Assembly (NCBI RefSeq): GCF_001293645.1
Contig: NZ_LBMD01000001.1
Coordinates: 62,001-126,000, forward strand
Origin: Bacillus sp. CHD6a
GTDB lineage: Bacteria > Bacillota > Bacilli > Bacillales > Bacillaceae_I
Direction: 5' to 3'
Length of the DNA stretch: 64,000 bases
The position numbers and the translations under genes were made by a program. Of the stretch, positions 25,615 through 33,935 are shown in pieces. The notes under the pieces were generated by a model, which worked only from the letters and a program-made list of their open reading frames with translations, had not been told where the DNA came from and searched no databases. Numbering within the stretch: position 1 is the stretch's first letter; the number at the start of each line of letters is the position of its first letter.

Positions 25615-25855
25615 AACTGTAAGAACAGGTAAATATACTGGTGGTATTATACGAGGAATTAATAATAGCAGTATTGTACTTTACAAAGTTGTGACTAATG
25701 TGTGAACAAAAATAAGTTTACACTACTAAAAACTAGGTGTGAAGTGGATGGAAAAGTTCATGTATTGCGGTGTGGATGTAGAAAAGAAAAGAGTTAGTCA
25801 ATATTTTTTCTTTACACTGTAAAAGGTGAACCGTCAAAGCAGTCCACCTTTTATG
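25615..25855. other. Intergenic, no recognised feature
   Basis: AT-rich; a weak hairpin AAAGGTGAACCG ... CCACCTTTT near 25820-25850 may terminate the minus-strand gene at 25856. Confidence 0.35.
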
Positions 25856-26104
25856 TTATTTAATGTAATCTTCTGGGGTGAGTTGTTCCTGTACTTTGAA
25901 GTAGATTTTATGTAGTTTGCCTTTCGTGGTGTTTGTGAAGTAGGTTGCTTTATACACGGTTCTATCAGGACTAAACAGGACACATTCCTGACCACCAGTG
26001 TTTTCAAACCTCGTTACCGTATCCTTTGCTTTCTGTTCTTCATCGACAATACTTTCACTGATAACTATCTTTGACTTAGCATCTACAAACTGAATAGTGT
26101 GCAT
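25856..26104 (-). CDS. Hypothetical element protein
   Basis: 82 residues from the ATG at 26104, preceded by a perfect AGGAGGTGAT ribosome-binding site; the GTG at 26113 lies inside that site and is not used. Beta-rich, basic, no family recognised. Confidence 0.6.
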   Translation of the reverse strand: MHTIQFVDAKSKIVISESIVDEEQKAKDTVTRFENTGGQECVLFSPDRTVYKATYFTNTTKGKLHKIYFKVQEQLTPEDYIK

Positions 26105-27745
26105 ATGAATCACCTCCTAATAAGCACTTGGTACTAGTTTAACATAGTTGGTATAGATTGGTAGGTAGGTTATATAACAAATAAGAACTGAAGAAAAAAT
26201 CAAATCAAAACATCTAAATCAATTTAAAAGGGTTTATAGACAAATTGAAAATAGGGACTTCTAACCATTGTACGAATTATCAGTTTATTCATTGGTGGAC
26301 TGTTTCACAAACTTTTAACATTCAGTAAAACCGCAAAAAACGTTGCTACGGAAGGTTTTGCATAAAATGGTGCATAGACGATAAAAAATAAACTTTGTGA
26401 AATGCTATTAAACTAACGTTTATACATACTTTCCACTTCCCATAGGTATGATTATGTAACCCTATTATGAATATACAATACATTAAACTGTATGCAAAAA
26501 GTTACTCTATATCTGATGCATATAATTGAAAAGGGTGTACCCTATCAAAATTAAAGGGGTATACCCTTATCGGTTTAAAAGGGTAGGGAATAACCGGCTT
26601 TTAATGTGGACCGGTCTTTATTATATCCAGTGACTATACCAGTCAATACAGAACCACCTGAAGCTTCTGAAGTGGATAGGGTAGGTGGATAGTATCAAGT
26701 AACTATTTAGATACAAATAAGTAATTATTCCAATGGATATACAGAAGCGTTTGCTGGTGTTGTAACGGTGTATGTTGCTGATGAATATAAACGTATCAAT
26801 GAAATTATATAGAATTGACACAAGGAAGCTGGTGGGAATCTGAAACATACAAGCAAAGCTGAAGCAATCAGAAGAACAAACCGAATGAAGTTAAAACATA
26901 TTTATCAGAAGCTTCTTTATGTGTGCTGATGAATTGAATAACTAAAGTTAAAGATTAATATTCAAAAAGTCATGTATGGGGTGAACGGGTGACGGGGGTG
27001 TCTGTCTTTGTGGGGTTTGCCTGTAAATAATGGCTGATATTTTTTTCAGTGCCTATACTTTACCAAACTGAATAAAATACAGGGACACCGTTACCTACTT
27101 GTGTAACTAACTTTAACAAGTCTGTTTAAATATCTTTAATCGGTCCATTAAAGAATTTTGAACTAAACAATAACTATTAAACAATATCCAGTAAACAACA
27201 CAGGAAATATGCAATGGGGGTATATCAGGAATCACTGGAAACAGAATCTGAAAAACCTGTTAAACAAAATTATAAAATTTTTTACATTTGATTATTTTTC
27301 AGAAGGGAATAGTTCGGATTTTAATTTAAAAATGGTAGGTGCTGCAACTGTAATCATCCGTATTTAAGGTGGTTTTGGGTAGAACCCTGGGTTTAATATA
27401 ATTCGGGATTTACTGTTATTCTTCTGTCCTTTGTCTTACTTCAGGGGTTCTTGAAGTACCTATTAATAGAAAGTTTTCAGTGTTGAAATGATACATACAT
27501 AAGAAAGTTTTCTAATAAAAAATGATGAAGATATTCTATTTTGTGTAGAACCATGACAATTTTCATTATTTCTTTTTCGTGTGCTTTATCATGACAACTA
27601 CCACCGGTTGAAGGATAAAGTGTGTAAGGGTGTCGGACTATTCCGGCACTCTTTTCTTTATGTCAATTATTCATAATCTGTGAATCTAATACAACAAGAC
27701 AAAAAACAGATACGACTTAAACAAATATAAAGGAAGTGAAGTAAT
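26105..27745. other. 1.6-kb gene-poor region with operator-like palindromes and decayed ORFs
   Basis: No intact gene. Two GGGTRTACCC palindromes (GGGTGTACCC at 26533-26542, GGGTATACCC at 26557-26566, 24 bp apart) precede ACCGG ... CCGGT at about 26593-26614. Short open segments at 26640-26700 and 26740-26870 (for example YTEAFAGVVTVYVADEYKR) are interrupted by stops and look like remnants. A stem GTGTCGGA cta TTCCGGCAC at about 27630-27649 followed by TCTTTTC looks like a terminator. It could hold an origin or transfer/packaging site. Confidence 0.4.
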
Positions 27746-28045
27746 TTGAACCATGAAGGAATAAAACACTCAAGGCAACTGGCGAACCTGACACAACGGG
27801 AACTGGCTTTAAAAGTGGGTGTTGATACATCATATATCAGCAAGTTAGAGAACGGAACAATTCCATTACAACCAGCAATAGAAAGAAAGATACTGGAAGC
27901 CTTTGATGGTGCTGGTATAGGTGAACAGGAAATTAAGAGTTTGAAAAATGTGTATATAGCAAGAAACCTTAAAACAGTACATAAAGGAAGTGTGACAAAT
28001 GGAAACCGTAAAGCAGAACCTTCAATATATAAAAACTTCTATTGA
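27746..28045 (+). CDS. XRE-family helix-turn-helix regulator
   Basis: 99 residues, TTG start with a GGAAGTGAAG ribosome-binding site. HTH: SRQLANLTQRELALKVGVD followed by TSYISKLENG, a classical Cro/CI-type domain. It likely controls the element's downstream operon, four further genes on the same strand. It overlaps the next gene by 47 bp. Confidence 0.85.
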   Translation: MNHEGIKHSRQLANLTQRELALKVGVDTSYISKLENGTIPLQPAIERKILEAFDGAGIGEQEIKSLKNVYIARNLKTVHKGSVTNGNRKAEPSIYKNFY

Positions 28046-28403
28046 AACCGGCACACACCACCAGCAGAAAGCAATCGTTCACTTGATGCTGGAAGATACA
28101 GTTTTATCAGTGAAGGAACAAGTTTTTAAATATGACCTTCCACAAGTAACAGTGAAAGAAGATTATCATATACCAATATTCGTTGCACGTTCACGAAAAG
28201 CAAAGAGTAGTATTCTAAGCGACCTTCACGAACTGCAAGTATATATGAGTAAGGGAATCCATGAGAAGCGTTGTGTCGCTATTATAAACAAACTTTTCAC
28301 AACCAACTTCTATCAGAATGAAATACACAAAACCATAGGGAAATGGGTGAATGTATCAGGAAAGAAGGTTGAAGTAAATATCAAAAAATTGAATGTAAAG
28401 TAA
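27999..28403 (+). CDS. Hypothetical element protein
   Basis: 134 residues, ATG with GGAAGTGTG upstream, overlapping the XRE gene in another frame. Basic, alpha/beta; no family recognised. Its ribosome-binding site and position in the operon support a real gene. Confidence 0.55.
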   Translation: METVKQNLQYIKTSIETGTHHQQKAIVHLMLEDTVLSVKEQVFKYDLPQVTVKEDYHIPIFVARSRKAKSSILSDLHELQVYMSKGIHEKRCVAIINKLFTTNFYQNEIHKTIGKWVNVSGKKVEVNIKKLNVK

Positions 28404-28418
28404 AGGGGAAAAAGGACC

Positions 28419-28907
28419 ATGAAGAAAACATTTGCAGATGTAACATTACCACAAGGATTAAACGAAAGACAGATAGGTGTTGCACAAGATTATGTAGTTT
28501 CACGATTACAGGACGGATTTACAATAAATAATTTTGTATCAAAGCATGGACTTTCGACAAAGACCTTCTACGCTTGGAAGGAAATTGAAGGGTTCTCTTC
28601 TTATATTGATGAATTGAATGAAGTTCTAATACCTTCAGATGTACTATCAGCAGTAGAGAAGTTTAGAAAAAGGGTTATGGAATTTGTTGAAAAAGAAACT
28701 ATGACAAAAGAAGAAATGAACCAGTTTCATTCTATGTTCAAACACGTTATCGACGCAAGCAACCGCATGGAAGCTGAAAAGCTAGGTTTAAATATTAGTG
28801 CAGGCAGTCCGACTTCTGTACCAACAAAATCAGTTGAAGAACGGAAAGCTTCACTTTTATCAAGATTAAAAGGTAATACCACTACAACCAGCAAAGGGGA
28901 AATTTAA
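28419..28907 (+). CDS. phBC6A51-type HTH protein (terminase-small-subunit-like)
   Basis: 162 residues. N-terminal helix-turn-helix NNFVSKHGLSTKTFYAWKEI resembles the phBC6A51/insertion-element HTH family and phage small terminase DNA-binding domains. The C-terminal half is helical and charged, as in oligomerising small terminases. On an element without structural genes this would be the type of protein satellites use to redirect packaging, but a plain DNA-binding role is equally possible. ATG with AAAGGGGAAAAAGG. Confidence 0.5.
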   Translation: MKKTFADVTLPQGLNERQIGVAQDYVVSRLQDGFTINNFVSKHGLSTKTFYAWKEIEGFSSYIDELNEVLIPSDVLSAVEKFRKRVMEFVEKETMTKEEMNQFHSMFKHVIDASNRMEAEKLGLNISAGSPTSVPTKSVEERKASLLSRLKGNTTTTSKGEI

Positions 28908-28909
28908 TA

Positions 28910-29566
28910 ATGAAAAAAGTATTATTAAGCTTATTTAATAAGGCAGACCAAACCGAAGAAAGATATGAATTAGCACTTGAACGTAAACAGGAAGAACTGA
29001 TGCAACTGAAATTGGACCTGAAAGAAGCTTCTATTGTACATGCAGAGTTTCAGAAGATGAAAATTCTTGGTGATATTACAGGGGAAGTTTATGATGCTGA
29101 AGCAAGAAAAGTGGAAGCAATTCAGAAGCAGATTCAGGAAGTACAGAAGGAAATTCAGCTTATCGACAAGTATAGGACGGATGATGTAAAATCAGTACTT
29201 GAAGAACTTGACGCTGAAAAGCTTAAAGGTAGTAAGGAGTACCATGCAGAATTAGAGAAGCTGAAGCTGGAATTGATAGCAAGTAAATTGGAATACCTTC
29301 GGAAGATGAAGGAAAGCAAGGAAAAATACGATATGTTAGTTGCACCAACACGAAAATTAGATATGTTGAAGCAAAAAGTAGGTTTGCAAAAGCATAGTTA
29401 TGTTTCCGGCAGTTACGAAGCCTTGAATTATTATTCGCTTCCAGACGGTAGCCATGAGTTTCTTATTATTGAAACACCGGAGATTAGTAATGCACTTGGG
29501 TATGGAAGAATTCCAGAACGCTTGGAAAAGATTGTAAAAGATGCAAAAGATAAAGGTATTATCTAA
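28910..29566 (+). CDS. Coiled-coil protein, unknown function
   Basis: 218 residues, starting 2 bp after the preceding stop. Residues about 15-150 are almost entirely charged heptads (EERYELALERKQEELMQLKL and so on), a long coiled coil. The C-terminus (YYSLPDGSHEFLIIETPEIS) is globular. No family recognised. Confidence 0.6.
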   Translation: MKKVLLSLFNKADQTEERYELALERKQEELMQLKLDLKEASIVHAEFQKMKILGDITGEVYDAEARKVEAIQKQIQEVQKEIQLIDKYRTDDVKSVLEELDAEKLKGSKEYHAELEKLKLELIASKLEYLRKMKESKEKYDMLVAPTRKLDMLKQKVGLQKHSYVSGSYEALNYYSLPDGSHEFLIIETPEISNALGYGRIPERLEKIVKDAKDKGII

Positions 29567-29580
29567 TTGAATATTAATAT

Positions 29581-29633
29581 ACAAAAAAGCACTTGGTTCA
29601 GTAAATATTCTGAATCAGGTGCTTCTTTTTTTT
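29581..29633 (+). terminator. Rho-independent terminator
   Basis: AAGCACTTGGTTCAG taaatatt CTGAATCAGGTGCTT followed by CTTTTTTTT; closes the XRE-led operon. Confidence 0.92.
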
Positions 29634-29702
29634 ATTCATTTATAAGGAAAAATTATGAAATATATGGTAAAATATGATTACATATAGATACGGGGTGATA
29701 AC

Positions 29703-30557
29703 GTGGCAACACAAGATAACCTAATTGCTGAAGAAATTGAAGCTTCGTTGACAGAGAATAGTAAAGTTATTATTGAACAGTTTTTAACACACTATAAACA
29801 ACGGTCAAGGAAAAATATGAGAAGTGCAGTGAATAGACTTTTATACCTTGAACTAGAAAAAGATGATGTATCAAATGTAAATTATGCAGATTACTTAAAG
29901 ATATTTCCAAATAAAAAATTTTCTTCACAAGAAAGCTATAGACATAGTTTTTTCAAATTCCTATTTGCATTTGACTATCTAAAAAACTCTTTTGGATTTG
30001 AAGATATATGGTCTAAGGAAAAAGAAAGATTAAAGTTTATTCAGAATAAACAACCGAAAGTGAAAGTTGTTAAAGAAAAACCTAGAAAGATTCTAACTAT
30101 TGAGGAGTTAGCGAAGGTTCAAAATGTAATAGAAACAAATTCTTCTAAATTAGAAACCTTAAAGATTCAATTTTGTTGGTACTGTATTTTTGAACTTGGT
30201 ATTGAAGTAGATGAATTGAAATTTAATATTAAGGGTGATAATTTTTCAGATGGAATATTAAATACTAAAGAAGGTGTTTTTAAGCTTCCTGAAAAGTTTC
30301 AGTACATGTTTGAACTATTAAATGAACGTGAAGAACATAACGGATTTGTGACATTAAATGATTTATTTGCCACGCTTGGACAAATTGCAAAGCTAGATAG
30401 GAAACTGCTGCCTATCATGGTCAAGCTTACACGAAAAGGTTATATGGTCACATGTGCCAATTGCGGAAATGAATATACGAATCTATCTCATAATTGGCGT
30501 TCTATTAACAACCGTATTGTTTGTTTGGACTGTACTGAATCATTAAAAAAAAACTGA
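29703..30557 (+). CDS. Zinc-ribbon protein, probable N-terminal part of a DUF3883 fusion
   Basis: 284 residues. The N-terminal ~110 residues look like a SAM-like core-binding helical bundle; a CxxC ... CxxC zinc ribbon (CANCGNEY ... CLDC) is at the C-terminus. The frame ends at a TGA (30555-30557) directly after A AAA AAC, a canonical -1 slippery heptamer, and a -1 shift enters the open frame of the DUF3883 gene, which lacks its own good start. The real product may therefore be a fusion covering 29703-31081. Confidence 0.6.
   Translation: MATQDNLIAEEIEASLTENSKVIIEQFLTHYKQRSRKNMRSAVNRLLYLELEKDDVSNVNYADYLKIFPNKKFSSQESYRHSFFKFLFAFDYLKNSFGFEDIWSKEKERLKFIQNKQPKVKVVKEKPRKILTIEELAKVQNVIETNSSKLETLKIQFCWYCIFELGIEVDELKFNIKGDNFSDGILNTKEGVFKLPEKFQYMFELLNEREEHNGFVTLNDLFATLGQIAKLDRKLLPIMVKLTRKGYMVTCANCGNEYTNLSHNWRSINNRIVCLDCTESLKKN
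30548..30557 (+). other. Putative -1 frameshift site A AAA AAC
   Basis: In the zinc-ribbon frame the heptamer A_AAA_AAC (30548-30554) sits immediately before the TGA. Moving back one base continues as AAA CTG AAT TTT GAA and on into the DUF3883 frame, which is open from 30539 to 31081. A nine-A run could equally be an indel hotspot. Confidence 0.5.
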
Positions 30558-30664
30558 ATTTTGAAGTTAATATTACAGATATTGAAAATATAAACATAAT
30601 AGAAAATGAAACTGTAGAATTATCATCCCTTTATGCTTATGCAGACTTAAAGCGGAATTTTCAA

Positions 30665-31081
30665 ATGAAACCAATAGATTATTTAACTCTACATAAATTC
30701 CAAATTGAAATTGGTAAGCTTGGTGAAGCATATGTATATGAACACGAATGTTTAAAATTAAAGGGTACACCTTTCATGATTAAAGTTGATGATACTATTG
30801 CTACCAATCCTTTAAATGGTTACGATATTCTTTCTTATACACGAGACGGTAAACCTTTGCATATAGAAGTAAAGGCAACTTCAGGGACAGAAGATACTTT
30901 TTATCTATCTAAGAACGAATATCAGACTGCTGAAAGAATGAAAGTACATGGATTAGAATACATTGTATATTTTGTGAAACGAGTACTTTCAGATAACCCT
31001 GAACTAGTTGAAATTAAGGATATTACTGTAAATCAAGGTTATTCATTTGAAGAAGTAGGTTGGAAGGTAACGAAAATTTAG
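30665..31081 (+). CDS. DUF3883 nuclease-like domain protein
   Basis: 138 residues from the first ATG. IEIGKLGEAYVYEHE, NGYDILSYTRDGKPLHIEVK and ATSGTEDTFYLSKNEY are the DUF3883 (NO VEIN C-terminal) signature; D and ExK match a PD-(D/E)XK-like restriction-endonuclease core. There is no clear ribosome-binding site, and the open frame continues upstream to 30539, where a -1 shift would join it to the zinc-ribbon gene. DUF3883 domains occur in restriction and defence proteins, so this may be a second defence or DNA-processing function. Confidence 0.65.
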   Translation: MKPIDYLTLHKFQIEIGKLGEAYVYEHECLKLKGTPFMIKVDDTIATNPLNGYDILSYTRDGKPLHIEVKATSGTEDTFYLSKNEYQTAERMKVHGLEYIVYFVKRVLSDNPELVEIKDITVNQGYSFEEVGWKVTKI

Positions 31082-31358
31082 TTGATTGAAATCAATATTA
31101 AAGTTTTTAAGGTGTGTAGCGGTGGTGTTCACAAGTTACATTCATTAGAAAAATCCCCCTTCAATGGCTGGTGCAGATGCACCGGCTATTTTTTTTGTTG
31201 TATCATTAATGATTATTAGAAAGCTTTATTAAACATGTAGGTAAAAGTTATGAGAACCACTAGTTTTTTTGTTTTGTTCATAATCAATCATAACCAATAA
31301 ATTAAGCAGGTTTGTTTAGTGATTTTTCCTGTATCATTTAATACAGGAGGTGGAAGAG
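31082..31358. other. Intergenic with terminator
   Basis: Contains the terminator at 31157-31187 and the upstream region of the next gene; otherwise nothing recognised. Confidence 0.4.
31157..31187 (+). terminator. Rho-independent terminator
   Basis: GGCTGGTGCA gat GCACCGGCTA followed by TTTTTTTTG. Confidence 0.85.
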
Positions 31359-31778
31359 ATGAAAACATATACAAAAGAAATAATAAAAAATGTAAATAAA
31401 ATTGATTCTGAAAAAGAAGCGATTATCTTATTAAAAGGGGTAGAGGTATTTTGGAATTTAGATAAAATAATTGATGACAATGTTAATCACTTTACAAAAA
31501 ATATTGATACTTACACGTACTCTATTAAGAAAAAACACCAAATAACTGAAGTGAAAGAATTGTTAATGGAATTTGGAAATAAGATAAGTGACAATTATTT
31601 AAACACTGGTTTAGGCGAGTATTTCTCAAAAGAATTACTTATCTACTTAGGATTTGATTATGATGATATCGTATCTGACATTATTTCAGATTATGCGATG
31701 TCAGATGAAAAGGATATGACTTTACTAAAAAACCAACTCATAGATTGGGCAATTGAGATAGACGGTTATAAAGATTAA
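31359..31778 (+). CDS. Hypothetical element protein
   Basis: 139 residues from the ATG at 31359, with AGGAGGTGG 5 nt upstream. Acidic and helical, with no Cys; not recognised. Monocistronic between two terminators and next to the integrase, a frequent position for cargo or toxin/antitoxin genes, but nothing more can be supported. Confidence 0.55.
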   Translation: MKTYTKEIIKNVNKIDSEKEAIILLKGVEVFWNLDKIIDDNVNHFTKNIDTYTYSIKKKHQITEVKELLMEFGNKISDNYLNTGLGEYFSKELLIYLGFDYDDIVSDIISDYAMSDEKDMTLLKNQLIDWAIEIDGYKD

Positions 31779-31785
31779 TACTAAA

Positions 31786-31816
31786 AAACGTTCCCTTAAA
31801 TGTGGGAACGTTTTTA
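31786..31816. terminator. Bidirectional terminator
   Basis: AAAACGTTCCC ttaaatgt GGGAACGTTTTT between the convergent hypothetical gene and the integrase. Confidence 0.9.
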
Positions 31817-31818
31817 GT

Positions 31819-32784
31819 TTAAAAGATACTATTCAAAGGTGAGAATGTGTTATGTTGCCTTCTGACATCTGTATCTGTCATTTGAATATACTTTCTTACC
31901 ATATTCATATGACTATGTCCTAATATTTTTTGCAACGAAAAAGGGTCGCCACCATTCATAATATACAGTAATGCACCAGAATGTCTGAAGGTGTGTGGGC
32001 TTACCCTTTTGTTAGTAATACCGGCTAGTTTGCCGTACTTTGTTAAACTCATTCGTACAGTGGTGGGAAACATATCATGCCCATCATAAGTTAAGAAAAG
32101 GTGTTCATCATCAAAATCTTCAGTTTCCTTAATGTACTCTTTTAACAGTTTTATAGTTTTAGTAGAAATGGGAACCGTTCTAGTCTTTCTCGTTTTAGTT
32201 TCCATTGCTTCTAAAGTTATGAATCCCCCTTCAAGGTCAACATTACTTCTCTTTATTGCAACTAATTCTGAAATCCTAACAAGGGTATCAAGCAGTACCA
32301 GGATAATTATTTTATCTCTAAATCCAGTGTACATATCTTCATCTATCACAGAAAGCAATCTCTTTATTTCAGACGGTGTGAGTGACTCTAAGGTGTCTTC
32401 AGGTGTTTTTACTGGTTTAAATTTTTCATGTATTGGTGTGTTTATAAAACCTTCAATATAACAGTATCTGATAAAGGCACGCATAGTCCTAATCCTTACG
32501 TTTGCAGTTACCGGTGATAACTCTAATTCATGTAACATATGGCCGGTGAACCCACGGAATACATCAGCATCTACATCTTCAGTGGTTAAGTCTTCACCAA
32601 TATACTTTTTAAAATACTCAAAGTTGTTATAGTAATCAGTAATAGTTCTGGAAGATAAAGCTTCAGTTTTCTTTACTGTCATGAAGCGGTCAAACATTTC
32701 AAATAGAGTAAGTTCATTTGTTACCTTATTAGTGCTTATCGTACCCTGCCCACGTTTGTATTTACGTATAGTTTTCTTCTGCAT
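31819..32784 (-). CDS. Tyrosine recombinase/integrase of the selC element
   Basis: 321 residues. N-terminal SAM-like core-binding domain (LSSRTITDYYNNFEYFKKYI), then the catalytic domain with Arg in TLVRISELVAI, HTFRH (HxxR) and GHSHMNMVRKYIQ with the second His and the nucleophilic Tyr. It makes staggered cuts for site-specific integration and excision. It lies about 185 bp from the right attachment site, as usual for integrases, and transcribes away from it. ATG with an AGGGGGC ribosome-binding site. Confidence 0.93.
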   Translation of the reverse strand: MQKKTIRKYKRGQGTISTNKVTNELTLFEMFDRFMTVKKTEALSSRTITDYYNNFEYFKKYIGEDLTTEDVDADVFRGFTGHMLHELELSPVTANVRIRTMRAFIRYCYIEGFINTPIHEKFKPVKTPEDTLESLTPSEIKRLLSVIDEDMYTGFRDKIIILVLLDTLVRISELVAIKRSNVDLEGGFITLEAMETKTRKTRTVPISTKTIKLLKEYIKETEDFDDEHLFLTYDGHDMFPTTVRMSLTKYGKLAGITNKRVSPHTFRHSGALLYIMNGGDPFSLQKILGHSHMNMVRKYIQMTDTDVRRQHNTFSPLNSIF

Positions 32785-32969
32785 AAAAATAAGCCCCCTA
32801 TGGATTAAAATAGGCGACTAAGAGTAAATGTTCAGTACGGTTTTCCTTATCGGACTGTATCGGTTTTGTATAAAATCACCGAAAAGACCGTACCAAACAT
32901 ATTGAGTGATAAACGTTGAAAACCTTGATATACCTGAACTTGTTACGGTTTTTTACAGGTAAAACAATT

Positions 32970-33019
32970 AAGCGGTTTTGAAGACCGAGACAAGCACCAG
33001 CATTGCAATCAGCCCCATA
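32970..33019. repeat. Right attachment site (attR), truncated selC 5' half
   Basis: 50-bp copy identical to 19472-19521: tRNA-Sec nucleotides 1-47 plus three upstream bases, without the T arm or acceptor 3' strand, so it is not a functional tRNA. It is contiguous with the probable native selC promoter at 33034-33062. Confidence 0.93.
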
Positions 33020-33033
33020 CTTTGGATACTACC

Positions 33034-33062
33034 ATTTTACTTTTTGCTATGGAAGAATGCAA
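33034..33062 (-). promoter_or_regulatory. Orphaned native selC promoter
   Basis: Minus strand TTGCAT, 17 bp, TAAAAT, ending 18 bp before the position of the tRNA-Sec 5' end (33016). This is the geometry expected of the original selC promoter with a leader of about 10 nt. It now drives only a tRNA fragment running into the element's right end. Confidence 0.7.
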
Positions 33063-33153
33063 TAGGAAGATACCTCATAATAGTGGAAACGTTTGTTCGG
33101 TTGTGGTACATTCTTTACCAAGAAGTTTAATTTCCAAAAAAGGGGAGAAAAAG

Positions 33154-33921
33154 ATGAAATTAGAGAAAGATACGCAATACATAAGAGGCGTCACATTGAA
33201 AAGAGAATCCATTTCCTCATTTAATCACTTCCCTTTCAACCTTCCAGTAATAAAAGACTTGAACACACTTCATCTTCATCCTAATGTCACCTATATCATT
33301 GGAGAAAATGGAATGGGTAAATCCACACTGCTTGAAGGAATTGCAATTGCTTTGGGCTTTAATCCTGAAGGAGGTACATTAAATTTCAACTTTACAAACT
33401 ATGATTCTCATTCTGAGTTAGACAATTATTTACGGGTGATAAAAGGCGCAGAGAGACCAAATGACAGCTTTTTCTTTAGAGCAGAGACTTTCTATAATGT
33501 CGCAACTAATATTGAAGAAATGGACCGAGAATCGGGTGGCGGAAGAAGGATTATTGATTCGTTTGGAGGAATATCACTGCATCAGCAATCGCATGGGGAA
33601 TCTTTTTTTGCTGCATTTGTAGAGCGTTTTCAAGGAAAGGGTTTATATATCCTGGATGAACCGGAAGCAGCCTTATCTCCGCTCAGGCAGATGTCTATGC
33701 TAGCCAGAATCAACGAGCTGGTGCAAGATGGATCACAATTTATCATCTCTACTCACTCTCCAATTGTTATGGCTTACCCCGATGCCAAAATTTTTGAACT
33801 GACTCAAGAAGGGATGTGTGAAACCTCTTTGGAAGAGACTCCACACTATACGATTATGAAGCAATTTTTTGATGATAGAGAAAGGATGTTACACCACTTG
33901 TTTCAGCCTAATTGTTATTAA
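33154..33921 (+). CDS. AAA family ATPase, ABC/SMC-like
   Basis: The ATG at 33154 follows AAAGGGGAGAAA; the frame extends to 33022, beside the element junction, without a start signal. 255 residues: Walker A IIGENGMGKSTL, signature-like SHGESFF, Walker B GLYILDEPEAALSP and H-loop ISTHSPIV. This is the stand-alone RecF/ABC-type ATPase family with no membrane partner; role unknown, DNA-related functions are typical. It is followed 14 bp later by a DUF429 gene. Confidence 0.82.
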   Translation: MKLEKDTQYIRGVTLKRESISSFNHFPFNLPVIKDLNTLHLHPNVTYIIGENGMGKSTLLEGIAIALGFNPEGGTLNFNFTNYDSHSELDNYLRVIKGAERPNDSFFFRAETFYNVATNIEEMDRESGGGRRIIDSFGGISLHQQSHGESFFAAFVERFQGKGLYILDEPEAALSPLRQMSMLARINELVQDGSQFIISTHSPIVMAYPDAKIFELTQEGMCETSLEETPHYTIMKQFFDDRERMLHHLFQPNCY

Positions 33922-33935
33922 AGGGAGGGAGTCAA

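Larger units (their letters stand above)
19472..33019. mobile_element. 13.5-kb integrative element inserted in selC
   Basis: Bounded by perfect 50-bp direct repeats (19472-19521 and 32970-33019) matching the 5' half of tRNA-Sec plus 3 bp upstream. A tyrosine recombinase gene lies at the right end (31819-32784, minus). Cargo: a four-gene defence-like operon, a possible replication protein with a repeat-bearing control region, an XRE regulator, a terminase-small-subunit-like HTH protein, coiled-coil and DUF3883 proteins. No relaxase, type IV secretion, capsid or tail gene is visible. It may be a satellite-like or mobilizable island rather than a conjugative element or complete prophage. Confidence 0.9.

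Noticed and set aside
26621-26848. 75-residue minus-strand ORF in the gene-poor region
   Set aside because: No ribosome-binding site; the opposite strand shows remnants of coding sequence instead.
32970-33016. Second tRNA gene
   Set aside because: Only the first 47 nt of tRNA-Sec are present; no T arm or acceptor 3' strand.
19472-33019. Integrative conjugative element
   Set aside because: No relaxase, coupling protein or VirB4-like gene was found among the ORFs on either strand.
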